NCBI GenBank assembly: GCA_910575665.1
Contig: CAJTFB010000021.1
Span: 1-64,000, forward strand
Length of the DNA: 64,000 nt
Direction of reading: 5' to 3'
Source of the DNA: Eubacteriaceae bacterium
GTDB taxonomy: Bacteria; Bacillota; Clostridia; Lachnospirales; Lachnospiraceae
The position numbers and the translations under genes are program-made. The notes beneath the pieces are model-generated. The model did no database searches. It saw nothing but the letters and a program-made list of their open reading frames with translations, and was not told where the DNA came from. Positions 1 to 7,998 of this stretch are shown here, piece after piece; the first letter of the stretch is position 1; each line of letters opens with the position of its first letter.

Positions 1-132
1 CACACCCTGCAGGAACTGTATACTTCTGTCTTTGAATACATAGAAGGCTATTATAACACCAGAAGACCACACAGTTCCCTCGGTCTCCTGACCCCAAACG
101 AGAAAGAAATGTTATACTGGGAGCAGCACTAA
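1..132 (+). CDS. IS3-family transposase, C-terminal fragment
   Basis: The window opens inside an open frame that ends at a TAA at 130-132. The last 43 residues include YIEGYYNTRRPHSSLG and end in YWEQH, the typical C-terminus of the IS3-family OrfB integrase-type (DDE) transposase. The catalytic DDE core lies to the left of the window. The family moves IS3-type insertion sequences by cut-out circle formation. Only the tail is visible, so it cannot be said whether the whole transposase is intact. Confidence 0.85.
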   Translation, partial: HTLQELYTSVFEYIEGYYNTRRPHSSLGLLTPNEKEMLYWEQH

Positions 133-191
133 GCTGCTGCTCTCAAAAATAAATTACACAAAAATGTGTCCATTCTCTTGACTATAGTCCA
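1..191 (+). mobile_element. IS3-family insertion sequence, right end
   Basis: After the transposase stop there is a small stem-loop (GAGCAGC at 121-127 paired with GCTGCTC at 136-142). AT-rich sequence then runs up to GACTATAGTCCA, ending near 191. Relaxase coding sequence begins right there: the relaxase reads into this end and stops at a TAG supplied by it. Ending in CA fits the IS3 family, whose ends start with TG. The exact boundary is inferred, because the left end and any target duplication are outside the window. Confidence 0.6.
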
Positions 192-1123
192 ATTTCCTGC
201 TGTAACTTTTTCTGCTGTTTCTCCAACTTTTCATTTTCGGATAACAGCTTTTCTTTATCCCCTGTCAGTGTTTCCGTCTGTTCTTTTAGAAAATGATTTG
301 TAGCGGAAAGTTCTGATACTTCCTGTCGGATTGCTTCGCCCTCTTTCCGTATTTGCTCCGTTTCCCGTCCTGCCGCTATCTGCTGATAAAGAATGGAAGA
401 TAATTCCTCTTTACTGCCGGAGATTGTCTGTTCCAGCTCTGCAACCTCTTTTGCACGTTCCTTTTTCTCAAAATCCAAAACCGATAAATGCTTCTCATGT
501 GTTCCCTTTTTCTCCCACTCAATATCATGCTTTAGCATAATCTCCGCAAGATGTTCTTTCTCTGCCGCTACCCACTGGTTACGTTCCGTTTCGCTCCTTG
601 TGCCGCCTTTGAAGCCAAGTTCTGCCAGTGCCTTTTTTAATGACACCCTTGTTTCAAGCCCTCTCTTGCTTCCAGTCGTATAGGGTACGAAATCTATATG
701 CAGATGCGGTGTGGCTTCGTCCATGTGGAGATAGGCAGAGAACACTCTCAATGTGGGATTGCGCCGCTGAAAGTCCTGCATATATTCATCAAGTATTTTC
801 GCCGCAAGCTGTCCGTCCTCTGTCTTTGCCCCCATATCGTCCTTGTTGCCTATCTGCAAAATAATCTCATGGAATGGCTTCTCCTGTTTCCCGGAACAGA
901 TTTTCTCATAATAATCATTAATTATGCGGTCACTTCTGGTCTGCTTCTCGTTGTACCGGGCGAGTGCTTCATCAAATAATTCGTGGTATACGTCTTTGAT
1001 ATTTTCGTTGCAGTATTCTACGTTCAAACAACTCCGTTCCGGGTCAGTGTTCTTTGCGTGGAATTTTCTGCTGTTATGGTTGACAGATCCTTTCCCTGTC
1101 ATAACGCTGATAGTCCGCTTCAA
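182..1123 (-). CDS. MobV/Pre-type relaxase of element 1, C-terminally truncated by an IS
   Basis: The protein nicks DNA at oriT for conjugative mobilization (Mob_Pre family). The 313 residues hold the N-terminal catalytic region with the metal-binding motif HMDEATPHLHIDFVPY near residues 131-146, followed by a coiled-coil-rich tail. The element 2 homologue (12029-13186) has 385 residues. This copy ends at QQEIGL followed by a TAG that lies within the end of the IS, so the C-terminal 70 or so residues are lost. The start is TTG, preceded by AGAAAGGG and by an in-frame TGA. The catalytic domain is whole, so some nicking activity may remain, but contacts made by the tail are gone. Confidence 0.85.
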   Translation of the reverse strand: MKRTISVMTGKGSVNHNSRKFHAKNTDPERSCLNVEYCNENIKDVYHELFDEALARYNEKQTRSDRIINDYYEKICSGKQEKPFHEIILQIGNKDDMGAKTEDGQLAAKILDEYMQDFQRRNPTLRVFSAYLHMDEATPHLHIDFVPYTTGSKRGLETRVSLKKALAELGFKGGTRSETERNQWVAAEKEHLAEIMLKHDIEWEKKGTHEKHLSVLDFEKKERAKEVAELEQTISGSKEELSSILYQQIAAGRETEQIRKEGEAIRQEVSELSATNHFLKEQTETLTGDKEKLLSENEKLEKQQKKLQQEIGL

Positions 1124-1454
1124 TCAATTTCCCTTTCTCCCTATCGGGTAATGAGCGCCGGATACGGCGCATAGCCTTTGTTACTTTCTGCGAAAGTAAC
1201 GCAAATGCACTTTTGTCAGCTACGCCAACAAAAATGCAACCTGCAAGCAGGTTTTGCGCCCTGCCGGGGGCTACTGTCCTAACGGACGGTGGGCGGCTTT
1301 TCGCCGCCTTGATACCGCCGCTTCCCTGCTTTCTCTCAACAGCGCAACATTGCAATGTCTATAATTTTTGCAACCTTGCAATCTTCAAGAGCGCAATTCC
1401 AAGACTGCAAAATTCTAATCCCCTGCATTGTTGCGCTGTTACCTTGCCTGTCCG
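1124..1454. other. Non-coding block with candidate oriT, element 1
   Basis: No convincing gene lies here. Just upstream of the relaxase is a run of inverted repeats: GTTACTTTC/GAAAGTAAC (1180-1200), TTTTGT/ACAAAA (1211-1233) and GCAACCTGC paired with GCAGGTTTTGC (1236-1257). The same three repeats in the same order recur upstream of the element 2 relaxase (13243-13319), although the genes around them have diverged. A conserved non-coding repeat block next to the relaxase start fits an origin of transfer. The nic site cannot be placed from sequence alone. Confidence 0.6.
1338..1440. repeat. Long inverted repeat flanking TTGCAA-type motifs, possible replication origin
   Basis: AACAGCGCAACA (1338-1349) is the exact complement of TGTTGCGCTGTT (1429-1440). 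Between them are several copies of TTGCAA or GCAA-like motifs. The repeat lies directly after the 3' end of the RepA-like ATPase gene. Element 2 has a different long inverted repeat in the same place (13457-13504). A role in replication or in controlling it is inferred from position. Confidence 0.4.
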
Positions 1455-2432
1455 TCACTGTCTGATTTTATCCAGTTCCCAATACCATGTATTGTTTATC
1501 CGCTTCGCCCGAATACCTAACTCTTTCTTCGCATTTTCCAGTGTCCGTTTTGATATGCCCTGTTCCTCCGCAAGATTAAAAATCTCATTGCTCTGCATGG
1601 CGTTGTTTGTTTCTGCCAGTTCCCGGAGTAATCGTTTCGCCTGTTCCATTTTATTTGCTTTAGGAGCAATGCCGCCCAAGACTTCATCAGCGGTAATCTC
1701 ATAATCCCCCAGCCACTGAAAACCGTCCTCCGACAGTGCAAATGCTTTCGGGTGTCCGAACGCCGCAAGGTTGTTTTTAATCTGCACCACAGCCCTTATA
1801 TTTTCTTCCCCCTCAACCCTGCCGACTAAGAGGACGCTTCTAGCAACTGCAAAGAAATCAATCGAACCCATTCCCCGATACGCCGCCTTATTTCCTGCCG
1901 CCTTGTTCATATGCCCGACAAGAACAATCGCACACTGGTATTTCTCTGCAAGTGCCGCTAATTTCTTTGTCATATCCCTTGCTTCGTTTGCCCGGTTCAT
2001 ATCCATGCCGCCGCCCAAATAGGCTTGTATCGGGTCTAAAATCAACAGCCTTGCGCCTGTCTTTATAACAGCTTCTTCCAAGCGTTCATCTATCATAGAA
2101 AGGGATTTTATCTTTTCATCAATGACCGAGATTTTCTCACAGTCTGCCTCTGCCTGTTCTAACCGGGGCTTTACCGTATCGGCAAGACCGTCCTCCGCAC
2201 TCTGATAGATGACATTCAAAGGCTTTGTAAAATTCATTCCACTGTCTAAACTTTCTCCCTTAGACAGTTTCGCCGCTATGTTCAGAATAAATGTTGTCTT
2301 TCCATCGCCCGGATCGCCTTGAACAATAGTCAGCTTGCCATAAGGGATAAACGGAAACCACAGCCAAGAAACTTCCTGCGACTGTATCTCCGACAATTTA
2401 ATCAACTGTAATTCGATTTTTGTTTCTTCCAT
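1455..2432 (-). CDS. RepA-like AAA_25 ATPase, element 1
   Basis: A RecA/DnaB-fold ATPase related to the hexameric replicative helicase RepA of mobilizable plasmids. It carries a Walker A motif GDPGDGKTT near residue 40 and a Walker B strand LLILDP near residue 130. The C-terminal part looks like a winged helix (QAKRLLRELAETNNAM onward). The start was moved to the ATG at 2432 because AGGG lies 6-7 bases upstream, giving about 325 residues beginning MEETKIEL; upstream in-frame residues lack a site. It lies between the RHH gene and the oriT-like block. The likely role is unwinding for replication of the excised element. Confidence 0.75.
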   Translation of the reverse strand: MEETKIELQLIKLSEIQSQEVSWLWFPFIPYGKLTIVQGDPGDGKTTFILNIAAKLSKGESLDSGMNFTKPLNVIYQSAEDGLADTVKPRLEQAEADCEKISVIDEKIKSLSMIDERLEEAVIKTGARLLILDPIQAYLGGGMDMNRANEARDMTKKLAALAEKYQCAIVLVGHMNKAAGNKAAYRGMGSIDFFAVARSVLLVGRVEGEENIRAVVQIKNNLAAFGHPKAFALSEDGFQWLGDYEITADEVLGGIAPKANKMEQAKRLLRELAETNNAMQSNEIFNLAEEQGISKRTLENAKKELGIRAKRINNTWYWELDKIRQ

Positions 2433-2532
2433 AAATGCCCTCCATTTCTGAAAAATCGTTGCCACTGGAAGAACCCTCTGCTATACTGATATTGTGATTG
2501 TTGATAACAGAGGTTTTCCAGTTATCACAGCC

Positions 2533-2922
2533 CTAACAGTTGCCGCTGTCGGGGCTTTTTTCTTCTCCGTTGGTGCTTCCCTGCCACAGATATTTTGCTC
2601 CGTCCAACATCCAAAGAATTGCTTTTAACATATCCTCATAAGCTATCTGTAACTCTCTGATTTCTTCGGTAGTGGCCTCCGGCTTTTCGCCTTTTATCTG
2701 CTCTGCCAGTTCTTCCATACGGCTCTGCATTTCCTGTAATTTTTCCACAATCTGATATACCGTTTCTTTCTTCCCTACCACGCATACACGATTGTAAATA
2801 CAGGAACGGACAAAATAATCTTTCTTTTTCATGCCGCTTGCAAAAATCTTTGCTTCAATTTCTTCCCGTTCTCTGGGAGAAATGCGAAAACTGATTGTTG
2901 GATATTTGTGTGTGCCGCTCAT
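2533..2922 (-). CDS. Ribbon-helix-helix mobilization accessory protein, element 1
   Basis: 129 residues. The N-terminus TISFRISPREREEIEAK has the strand-helix-helix pattern of MobC-like and Arc-like proteins, which bind oriT and help the relaxase. The rest is helical and acidic. It begins with ATG after GGAGGG, and its first codon overlaps the integrase stop (ATGA), so the two are translationally coupled. The element 2 counterpart is at 14651-14983. DNA binding is well supported; the oriT target is inferred from family and neighbours. Confidence 0.65.
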   Translation of the reverse strand: MSGTHKYPTISFRISPREREEIEAKIFASGMKKKDYFVRSCIYNRVCVVGKKETVYQIVEKLQEMQSRMEELAEQIKGEKPEATTEEIRELQIAYEDMLKAILWMLDGAKYLWQGSTNGEEKSPDSGNC

Positions 2923-4004
2923 TCTTTTGTACCCTCCTTAAACTCTGCGTTCAACAACTCTGCCATTTGTATCTGTTCTGTCGGGAACATATGGGCGTAT
3001 CGAAACGTAATATCCACGCTTTCATGCCCTACCCTGTTCCCGATTGATACCGCCGAAAATCCCATGCTGATTAACAACGAAACATGAGAATGTCTTAAAT
3101 CGTGGATTCTAATGCGCTTTACGCCTGCTTTCCCTGCCCCTCTCGTCATTTCATGGTGCAGGAAACTTTTTGTCAGATGAAAGATACGGTCAGTCGGGAG
3201 AAGTCCGTACAGCCTGCCGAGATACTCTTTTAATTCCTCACACAAAAAGTCCGGCATACTGACATTGCGCTTGCTTTTCGGTGTCTTTGGGTCTGTTACC
3301 ACATCTTTTCCCTCTAACCGCTGATAAGATTTTGTTATCCGAATGACCTTGTTATCAAAATCTATATCCTGCGGCGTGAGAGCTAAAAGTTCGCCAACCC
3401 GCAAGCCGCACCAGTATAAAATTTGAAATGCTTGATAGGAATATGGCTTGTCTTTTACTGCTTCAATGAATTTCAGATATTCCTCTTTCGTCCAAAAAAG
3501 CATTTCCTCTGCTTTCCCTTTCCCAAGCGGTCCGGCTTTGACAACGGGATTGCTCTTTAATTCGTAGAACCGCACCGCATGATTAAATAATGCGCTCAAT
3601 TCAGATTGCAGAGTTTTCAGATAAGTCGGCGCATAGGGCTTCCCTTTTTCATCACGATAGGAAATCTGCTCATTCTGCCACTGGATAATATCTTTTGCAC
3701 GAATATCGCACATTTTCTTGTTCTCAAAGTACGGTAGCAATTTTGTGCGTAAGATATGCTCCTTTGTCAGCCAAGTATTGTGCTTCAGCTTCGGCTTCAT
3801 ATCTCTTGTATACGCCTGCACAAATTCCCCGAAAGTCATATCCAAGTCAGCCGCTTCTTTCATGCGGAAATGATGTTCCCACTCCGTAGCTTCTCTTTTG
3901 GTTTTAAAACCTCTCTTGACTTTCCGACAGTTCTTCCCCGTCCAGTCATAATAATGGAACGATACATACCATGTTCCACGCTGTTCATCTTTATATGCCG
4001 CCAT
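2919..4004 (-). CDS. int: Tyrosine recombinase (integrase), element 1
   Basis: 361 residues, normal length for Tn916-type integrases. It shows an N-terminal arm-binding domain (residues 1-60), a core-binding domain (about 65-165) and a catalytic domain. Catalytic residues are visible: Arg in CGLRVGE near 200, Lys in the SKR region near 242, HDLRHSH near 302, His in GHES near 328, and the Tyr of RYAHMF near 337. It should integrate and excise the element at the guaA 3' end. It starts with ATG after AGGAGGG, 12 bases downstream of the excisionase-like gene. It is clearly homologous to the element 2 integrase at 14985-16064. Confidence 0.93.
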   Translation of the reverse strand: MAAYKDEQRGTWYVSFHYYDWTGKNCRKVKRGFKTKREATEWEHHFRMKEAADLDMTFGEFVQAYTRDMKPKLKHNTWLTKEHILRTKLLPYFENKKMCDIRAKDIIQWQNEQISYRDEKGKPYAPTYLKTLQSELSALFNHAVRFYELKSNPVVKAGPLGKGKAEEMLFWTKEEYLKFIEAVKDKPYSYQAFQILYWCGLRVGELLALTPQDIDFDNKVIRITKSYQRLEGKDVVTDPKTPKSKRNVSMPDFLCEELKEYLGRLYGLLPTDRIFHLTKSFLHHEMTRGAGKAGVKRIRIHDLRHSHVSLLISMGFSAVSIGNRVGHESVDITFRYAHMFPTEQIQMAELLNAEFKEGTKE

Positions 4005-4016
4005 AGTTCGCCCTCC

Positions 4017-4208
4017 TTAGTTCGCCGCCTGCGCCATGCCGTAGAATTTTTCTTCATAATATTTTCTGCTGACACGTCCGGCGATTGTGATAAAACCTTT
4101 CTCTTCCAGTTCCTCATTCATCTGTCGTACTAATTTGTAAGCAAATGGTTTGGAAACGCCCAACTCCTGCGCTACCTCCCCGGCAGTTACAAATAGTTCA
4201 TTCCTCAT
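4017..4208 (-). CDS. Excisionase-like HTH protein, element 1
   Basis: A 63-residue winged-helix/MerR-type DNA-binding protein: VTAGEVAQELGVSKPFAYKL is the helix-turn-helix, followed by a basic GRVSRKYYEEKFYG tail. Small proteins of this type directly upstream of integrases act as excisionases or transcriptional regulators. It starts with ATG after AAGGAGG. The repeat-rich operator region 4227-4337 lies just upstream, so its expression is probably set by the element's XRE regulator. Confidence 0.75.
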   Translation of the reverse strand: MRNELFVTAGEVAQELGVSKPFAYKLVRQMNEELEEKGFITIAGRVSRKYYEEKFYGMAQAAN

Positions 4209-4226
4209 TCAATATCCTCCTTTTTG

Positions 4227-4337
4227 TTTAGCGTTTTTGTTAAGCTCTGTATTTGAATTATACTTAACATTTCTGTTATTGCCAATAGCCTATTTGTTAA
4301 ACTTATCTTTTTTATTAAATTTAGCATTTCTGATAAG
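4227..4337. promoter_or_regulatory. Repeated operator-like sites between divergent operons, element 1
   Basis: Three related sites of the form TTTAGC-N6-G(T/A)TAAG occur at 4227-4245, 4263-4281 and 4320-4337, and a partial one lies near 4291. They sit between the int operon (minus) and the GNAT/XRE operon (plus). Element 2 has three similar sites at 16335-16421. The imperfect dyad symmetry and the divergent setting suggest binding sites for the element's XRE protein. Confidence 0.5.
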
Positions 4338-4403
4338 TTTTTGTTGCTGTATTATCTGAATTATGCTAGAATATATGGAGAATACAGAATTGAGAGGTAA
4401 GCT

Positions 4404-4877
4404 ATGGAGTATACGATACGAGAAATACAAAAACAGGAATATCCGTTACTGGATAATTTTCTTTATGAAGCAATCTTTATTCCAGAGGGTATCGAACCTC
4501 CACCCAAAAGTATTATTTCATCTCCCGAATTACAGATTTATGTGAAGCATTTCGGGGAATCCAAAGATGATTGGGGATTAGTGGCAGAGGTTGGCGGTAA
4601 GATTGTTGGGGCTGTTTGGGTTCGCATTATGAACGATTACGGACATATAGATGATGAAACGCCCTCTTTGGCAATCTCTCTTTATAAAGAATACCGGGGC
4701 TTTGGCATTGGAACGGCTATGATGAAAGAAATTCTTACCCTGCTTAAATTACATGGGTACAGTCGGGTTTCTCTTTCTGTTCAAAAAGCCAATTATGCGA
4801 CAAAGATGTATTTAAAGATTGGTTTTGAGATTGTAAAGGAGAATGAGGAAGAATATATTATGGTGTACTGCCTATAA
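4404..4877 (+). CDS. GNAT-family N-acetyltransferase
   Basis: 157 residues with the GNAT fold. Motif A, with the acetyl-CoA pyrophosphate loop YRGFGIGTAMM, lies near residues 98-108, and the late strand KMYLKIGFEIV is typical. Substrate unknown; relatives modify small molecules or protein N-termini. It starts with ATG after GAGAGG and is first in a plus-strand operon with another GNAT and an XRE regulator. Cargo of element 1. A resistance role is possible but nothing visible proves it. Confidence 0.75.
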   Translation: MEYTIREIQKQEYPLLDNFLYEAIFIPEGIEPPPKSIISSPELQIYVKHFGESKDDWGLVAEVGGKIVGAVWVRIMNDYGHIDDETPSLAISLYKEYRGFGIGTAMMKEILTLLKLHGYSRVSLSVQKANYATKMYLKIGFEIVKENEEEYIMVYCL

Positions 4878-4915
4878 CAAATTTATCAATAAATTGGAGA
4901 AAGGACATTCCATTT

Positions 4916-5422
4916 ATGAGAATCCGACCGTATATATCAAGCAAAGATTACGAATATGTATCAAAATGGATTGATAACGAAAGAACTCATGCTTTTTGGT
5001 GTGCAAACCTTTTGCCATACCCCATGACACAAAAATCTTTCCATGATTTATTAGAGAAAAATGCAATGGACTGGACGGACAGTGCTTATGTCGCAACTGA
5101 AAACAGCGGACAGGCAGTAGGCTTCTTCTGTTATTCTGTCAATACAGCAGACAATATTGGTTTTCTTAAATTTGTTATTGTTGATAAAACCAAACGTGGA
5201 AAAGGTTACGGAAAAGAAATGCTGAATCTGTCTCTGCAATTCGCTTTTCAGATAACCGGCGCAAAAGTGGTTCAACTAAATGTTTTCAGTAAAAACGTAT
5301 TAGCAAAGCAATGTTATGAAAAAGTCGGCTTTGTTGAAAGAAAGATTGATAAAGATGTATTTGCATATAAAGATGAGTTGTGGAGCAGATGTAACATGAT
5401 AATTTCAAAACAATCACTCTAA
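4916..5422 (+). CDS. GNAT-family N-acetyltransferase (RimL-like)
   Basis: 168 residues. The CoA-binding loop KRGKGYGKEML lies near residues 101-111, and the C-terminal AKQCYEKVGFVE segment is typical of GNAT proteins. The N-terminus IRPYISSKDYEYVSKW resembles RimJ/RimL-type acetyltransferases. AGGA lies about 11 bases before the ATG. It sits 38 bases after the preceding GNAT gene and 16 before the XRE gene, so all three are probably co-transcribed. Substrate not predictable from sequence. Confidence 0.75.
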   Translation: MRIRPYISSKDYEYVSKWIDNERTHAFWCANLLPYPMTQKSFHDLLEKNAMDWTDSAYVATENSGQAVGFFCYSVNTADNIGFLKFVIVDKTKRGKGYGKEMLNLSLQFAFQITGAKVVQLNVFSKNVLAKQCYEKVGFVERKIDKDVFAYKDELWSRCNMIISKQSL

Positions 5423-5438
5423 TTTTCAGAAAGGATAC

Positions 5439-6029
5439 ATGACTATGGTATTAGGAGAACGGATAAAGAGAATACGCACGTTCCGGGGCTTGACACAGCG
5501 TGAACTAGGCTTGAAATTGGGATATGAGGAACGCAATGCTGATGTTCGTATCGCACAGTATGAATCCGGCTATCGTGTTCCCAAAAACAACACTCTAATG
5601 GAAATGGCAAAGATATTGAACGTCAATTATATTCATTTTATTGGTGTTACACCCGGCTGCGCCGAAGATATTATGCTTACATTCCTTTGGCTTGATGAAG
5701 ATGACCGTAGCACGATCCATTTATTTCAGCTTGTCCGCAATCCCGGCAAATGCAATGCTTCTGATGATAAATCGGTGCGTTACTATGACAATGACGACTG
5801 GCCTGCTCATGCCCCAGTAGGTATGTGGCTAGAGTATGGATTAGTCAATGATTTCATGCGGGAGTGGTGTCTACGGAAAGAGCAACTAAAAAGCGGAGAG
5901 ATTTCTGAGGACGAGTATTTTGAATGGAAAATCAACTGGCCTGCTACGAGTAGTAATGTTGATGAAAAGGGAAATGATAAAAAAAACAATAGTTATCAAT
6001 GGAAAACTCAAAATAGAAGAACACAATAA
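5439..6029 (+). CDS. XRE-family transcriptional regulator, element 1
   Basis: 196 residues. The N-terminal helix-turn-helix (GERIKRIRTFRGLTQRELG, then AQYESGYRVP) is typical of Cro/CI-type proteins. The C-terminal region has no recognised domain and ends in a low-complexity, Asn/Lys-rich tail. The element 2 regulator (16491-17018) is homologous across the HTH, including the ADVR-AQYE signature. The likely role is to repress the int/rep/mob operon through the sites at 4227-4337. The start is the ATG after AAAGGA. Confidence 0.8.
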   Translation: MTMVLGERIKRIRTFRGLTQRELGLKLGYEERNADVRIAQYESGYRVPKNNTLMEMAKILNVNYIHFIGVTPGCAEDIMLTFLWLDEDDRSTIHLFQLVRNPGKCNASDDKSVRYYDNDDWPAHAPVGMWLEYGLVNDFMREWCLRKEQLKSGEISEDEYFEWKINWPATSSNVDEKGNDKKNNSYQWKTQNRRTQ

Positions 6030-6131
6030 TTGTGCCTAATAATATCCAAGATAATATAGATTGAGCATGTTGGATACAAAATCAAAATTAACAATTGTAA
6101 TTATTGTTTAAAGAAAGGAACACAAGAATAT

Positions 6132-6839
6132 ATGGATAAAGCATTCACTTTTACTGAAGGTGAGGTTACTAAATACTCTACTACCCAAAAGAAAAGAATA
6201 AAACATATCTATTTTTATCAAATTATTTACTGTGCATCATTTATAATTTGCTTTTTTATTTCATTTATTATTTTTAAAATATGTATAGAAAATAAAAATA
6301 AATTGCAAGATACTATTGCACTAGGATCAATTTTTGCTACATTTGGTTCTTCCATTGTCGCTATCTTTTCGATAACTCTTAATAATATATATGATAGATT
6401 TTGTAAAAATTTGAATATCCTTTTCTCTGAACTAATTCCTAACAATAGTTGGTATCGTTGGCCCTTTATAAAACGAATGTCTCATAGTAAACTATTTAAT
6501 AATGAATTAACATATCAAATACTTAATAATGCAAAACTAGAATTTAATGTTGGAAGTCATCCCATAAATATTATTCTTCCAACCGTACGAGAAGATTTTT
6601 ATGACTTACCAAATTGGAAAAATTATTATACAATGCTTACTGAAGCAAAGAACTATGAATCATATGTACTTAACAACCTTTCAAATTCTGCAACTTCATT
6701 AATGGTATGGGATTGTATACTAGACAATTATAAGTCAATAGCTATTTATAAATTAGCAAAACTAATGATTGTTATAGGAGAATCTTTTATCATCTCCAGT
6801 ATAGTATTAGCATTTTTTTATTCTAAAATACCATTTTAA
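6132..6839 (+). CDS. Membrane protein of a two-gene cargo pair
   Basis: 235 residues, AT-rich compared with the element's core. Three hydrophobic segments are visible: about residues 30-50 (FYQIIYCASFIICFFISF), 63-83 and 210-231. A cytosolic region of about 120 residues lies between the second and third. I do not recognise the family. It is 17 bases upstream of the 310-residue gene and probably co-transcribed with it. A membrane protein paired with a cytosolic partner at the edge of a mobile element is a common layout for anti-phage or abortive-infection modules, but that is inference. Confidence 0.6.
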   Translation: MDKAFTFTEGEVTKYSTTQKKRIKHIYFYQIIYCASFIICFFISFIIFKICIENKNKLQDTIALGSIFATFGSSIVAIFSITLNNIYDRFCKNLNILFSELIPNNSWYRWPFIKRMSHSKLFNNELTYQILNNAKLEFNVGSHPINIILPTVREDFYDLPNWKNYYTMLTEAKNYESYVLNNLSNSATSLMVWDCILDNYKSIAIYKLAKLMIVIGESFIISSIVLAFFYSKIPF

Positions 6840-6856
6840 CAAAGGAGGAACTTAAA

Positions 6857-7789
6857 ATGTCAATTACAATTTATTTTGGGAAAGTTAATTTAGTTTCATC
6901 GCAAATAGGTGATGCCTTGTTTAACTCTATTTCTCTAAGAAATATTCTTTCAGAGCTTCTTAATGCTCTCAGAGACAATACATCATACACATATACAACA
7001 ACAAAACAAATTAACATAAACGAAACTGTAACTGAGGATATTGAGTACAGTCTTTCAATTAAAGAAAAAACTGATACAGACCTCCAAGGGTATTTACATA
7101 AAAAATCGTATTTATATTATAAAGATTTTGACAAACAAACAAAAGAAATAATTTCTAAAAAAATCGAAAATACCGAAAGCTCAGAATTTTATTATGATGT
7201 TTTTCGAGAAATGATTGGGTATCAACGTACCCTACGCTTTGGTTATAAAGAATTTTTGTATGGATTTGAAGGAATATTAAATACTGCATGTACGAATGCT
7301 AATTTAGACTATAAATTTACAGTAAACCAATATACCGAGGGATTAGATATTAATGATTTAAGAAATGAATTAATAAGTAATAACCAACAAATTCAAACAT
7401 TAAAAATAAAATACCAAATTCCAAATCCAAATTTTGACACATTAAGAAAAATACATCTTAATCCAGAAGAAACCATTAAAAATTTTAGATCTGCGAATCT
7501 CGCTACAAAATATGTTACTTATCAATCTTTCACTAACTCTGCCCTAAACATCTCGTCTGAAATAATCGAGCAGGAATTACAAAATATTGATAATATGCAC
7601 AGTAGCATCAACGCAAAAGAAGCATTAAAAAACGGTTATGTAGAAGTAGAGACTACAAATATTTATGGAGTAAAAAAATCATCAACTGATACGAAGCCTA
7701 TAGTAAAACATATTAATAATATATTGGAATTGAAAGATGCTGCTTCAATAGTTATTCTTAATAATATACGAAATTCTATTGAAATATAA
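6857..7789 (+). CDS. Unknown cytosolic partner of the membrane protein
   Basis: 310 residues with no signal peptide or membrane segment. It starts with ATG after a perfect AAAGGAGG. The early part holds strand-rich sequence and the middle shows a YQRTLRFGYKEFLYGFEGIL segment. I do not recognise the family with confidence. Two-gene order (membrane protein, then a cytosolic protein of about 300 residues) is similar in outline to Kiwa and to phage RexAB, but I see no sequence identity to either. A terminator-like hairpin follows at 7842-7877. Confidence 0.6.
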   Translation: MSITIYFGKVNLVSSQIGDALFNSISLRNILSELLNALRDNTSYTYTTTKQININETVTEDIEYSLSIKEKTDTDLQGYLHKKSYLYYKDFDKQTKEIISKKIENTESSEFYYDVFREMIGYQRTLRFGYKEFLYGFEGILNTACTNANLDYKFTVNQYTEGLDINDLRNELISNNQQIQTLKIKYQIPNPNFDTLRKIHLNPEETIKNFRSANLATKYVTYQSFTNSALNISSEIIEQELQNIDNMHSSINAKEALKNGYVEVETTNIYGVKKSSTDTKPIVKHINNILELKDAASIVILNNIRNSIEI

Positions 7790-7809
7790 TATTCTTTCTA
7801 GCTTATATA

Positions 7810-7828
7810 GGTATCAAAAAGGTATCAC
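7810..7828 (+). repeat. Integrase arm-type site, right end of element 1
   Basis: A tandem pair GGTATCAAAAAGGTATCAC lies 60 bases left of the att core at 7888-7898. Similar pairs (TGTTATC-N5-GTTATC) occur at both ends of element 2. Short paired direct repeats near the ends of Tn916-like elements are bound by the N-terminal domain of the integrase. Assignment is by position and similarity. Confidence 0.5.
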
Positions 7829-7841
7829 ACCCCACCTCAAA

Positions 7842-7877
7842 AGCCGGAGAGTCCGCTGTTTATACGGCTTCCCGGCT
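7842..7877 (+). terminator. Hairpin after the cargo pair
   Basis: AGCCGG (7842-7847) pairs with CCGGCT (7872-7877), and a second short stem lies inside. It is 53 bases after the stop of the 310-residue gene. There is no strong T-run, so termination efficiency is uncertain. Confidence 0.4.
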
Positions 7878-7887
7878 CACTGTTTAC

Positions 7888-7898
7888 TATTCGAACTC
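7888..7898. repeat. att core between elements 1 and 2
   Basis: TATTCGAACTC is identical to 17753-17763, which covers the guaA stop region. Read on the minus strand, the sequence at this junction still encodes a guaA-like end, VEFE followed by a TAG stop. This is expected for a recombined attachment site carried by an integrative element. Confidence 0.7.
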
Positions 7899-7998
7899 GA
7901 CTTTTCCTAACTAATTCTGTTTAGAAATTATTCTCTGTCGAGTATGTAAATCTTTTGATTATTTGATATATCCATATTATCCTGCCTATATGAGCTAA

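Larger units (their letters stand above)
192..7898. mobile_element. Integrative mobilizable element 1 (left end outside window)
   Basis: The minus strand carries an excisionase-like protein, integrase, RHH protein, RepA-like ATPase, candidate oriT and relaxase. The plus strand carries two acetyltransferases, an XRE regulator and a two-gene cargo pair. The right boundary is placed at the att-like core at 7888-7898, which matches the guaA 3' end. The layout parallels element 2 gene for gene in the core. The left end is not visible and the relaxase is broken by an IS, so autonomous mobilization is doubtful. Confidence 0.7.

Noticed and set aside
1074-1355. 93-residue minus-strand ORF over the region upstream of the element 1 relaxase
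   Set aside because: Its conserved part comes from inverted DNA repeats, the matching frames in element 2 are of different lengths, and it overlaps the relaxase start. It reads as a cis-acting site, not a protein.
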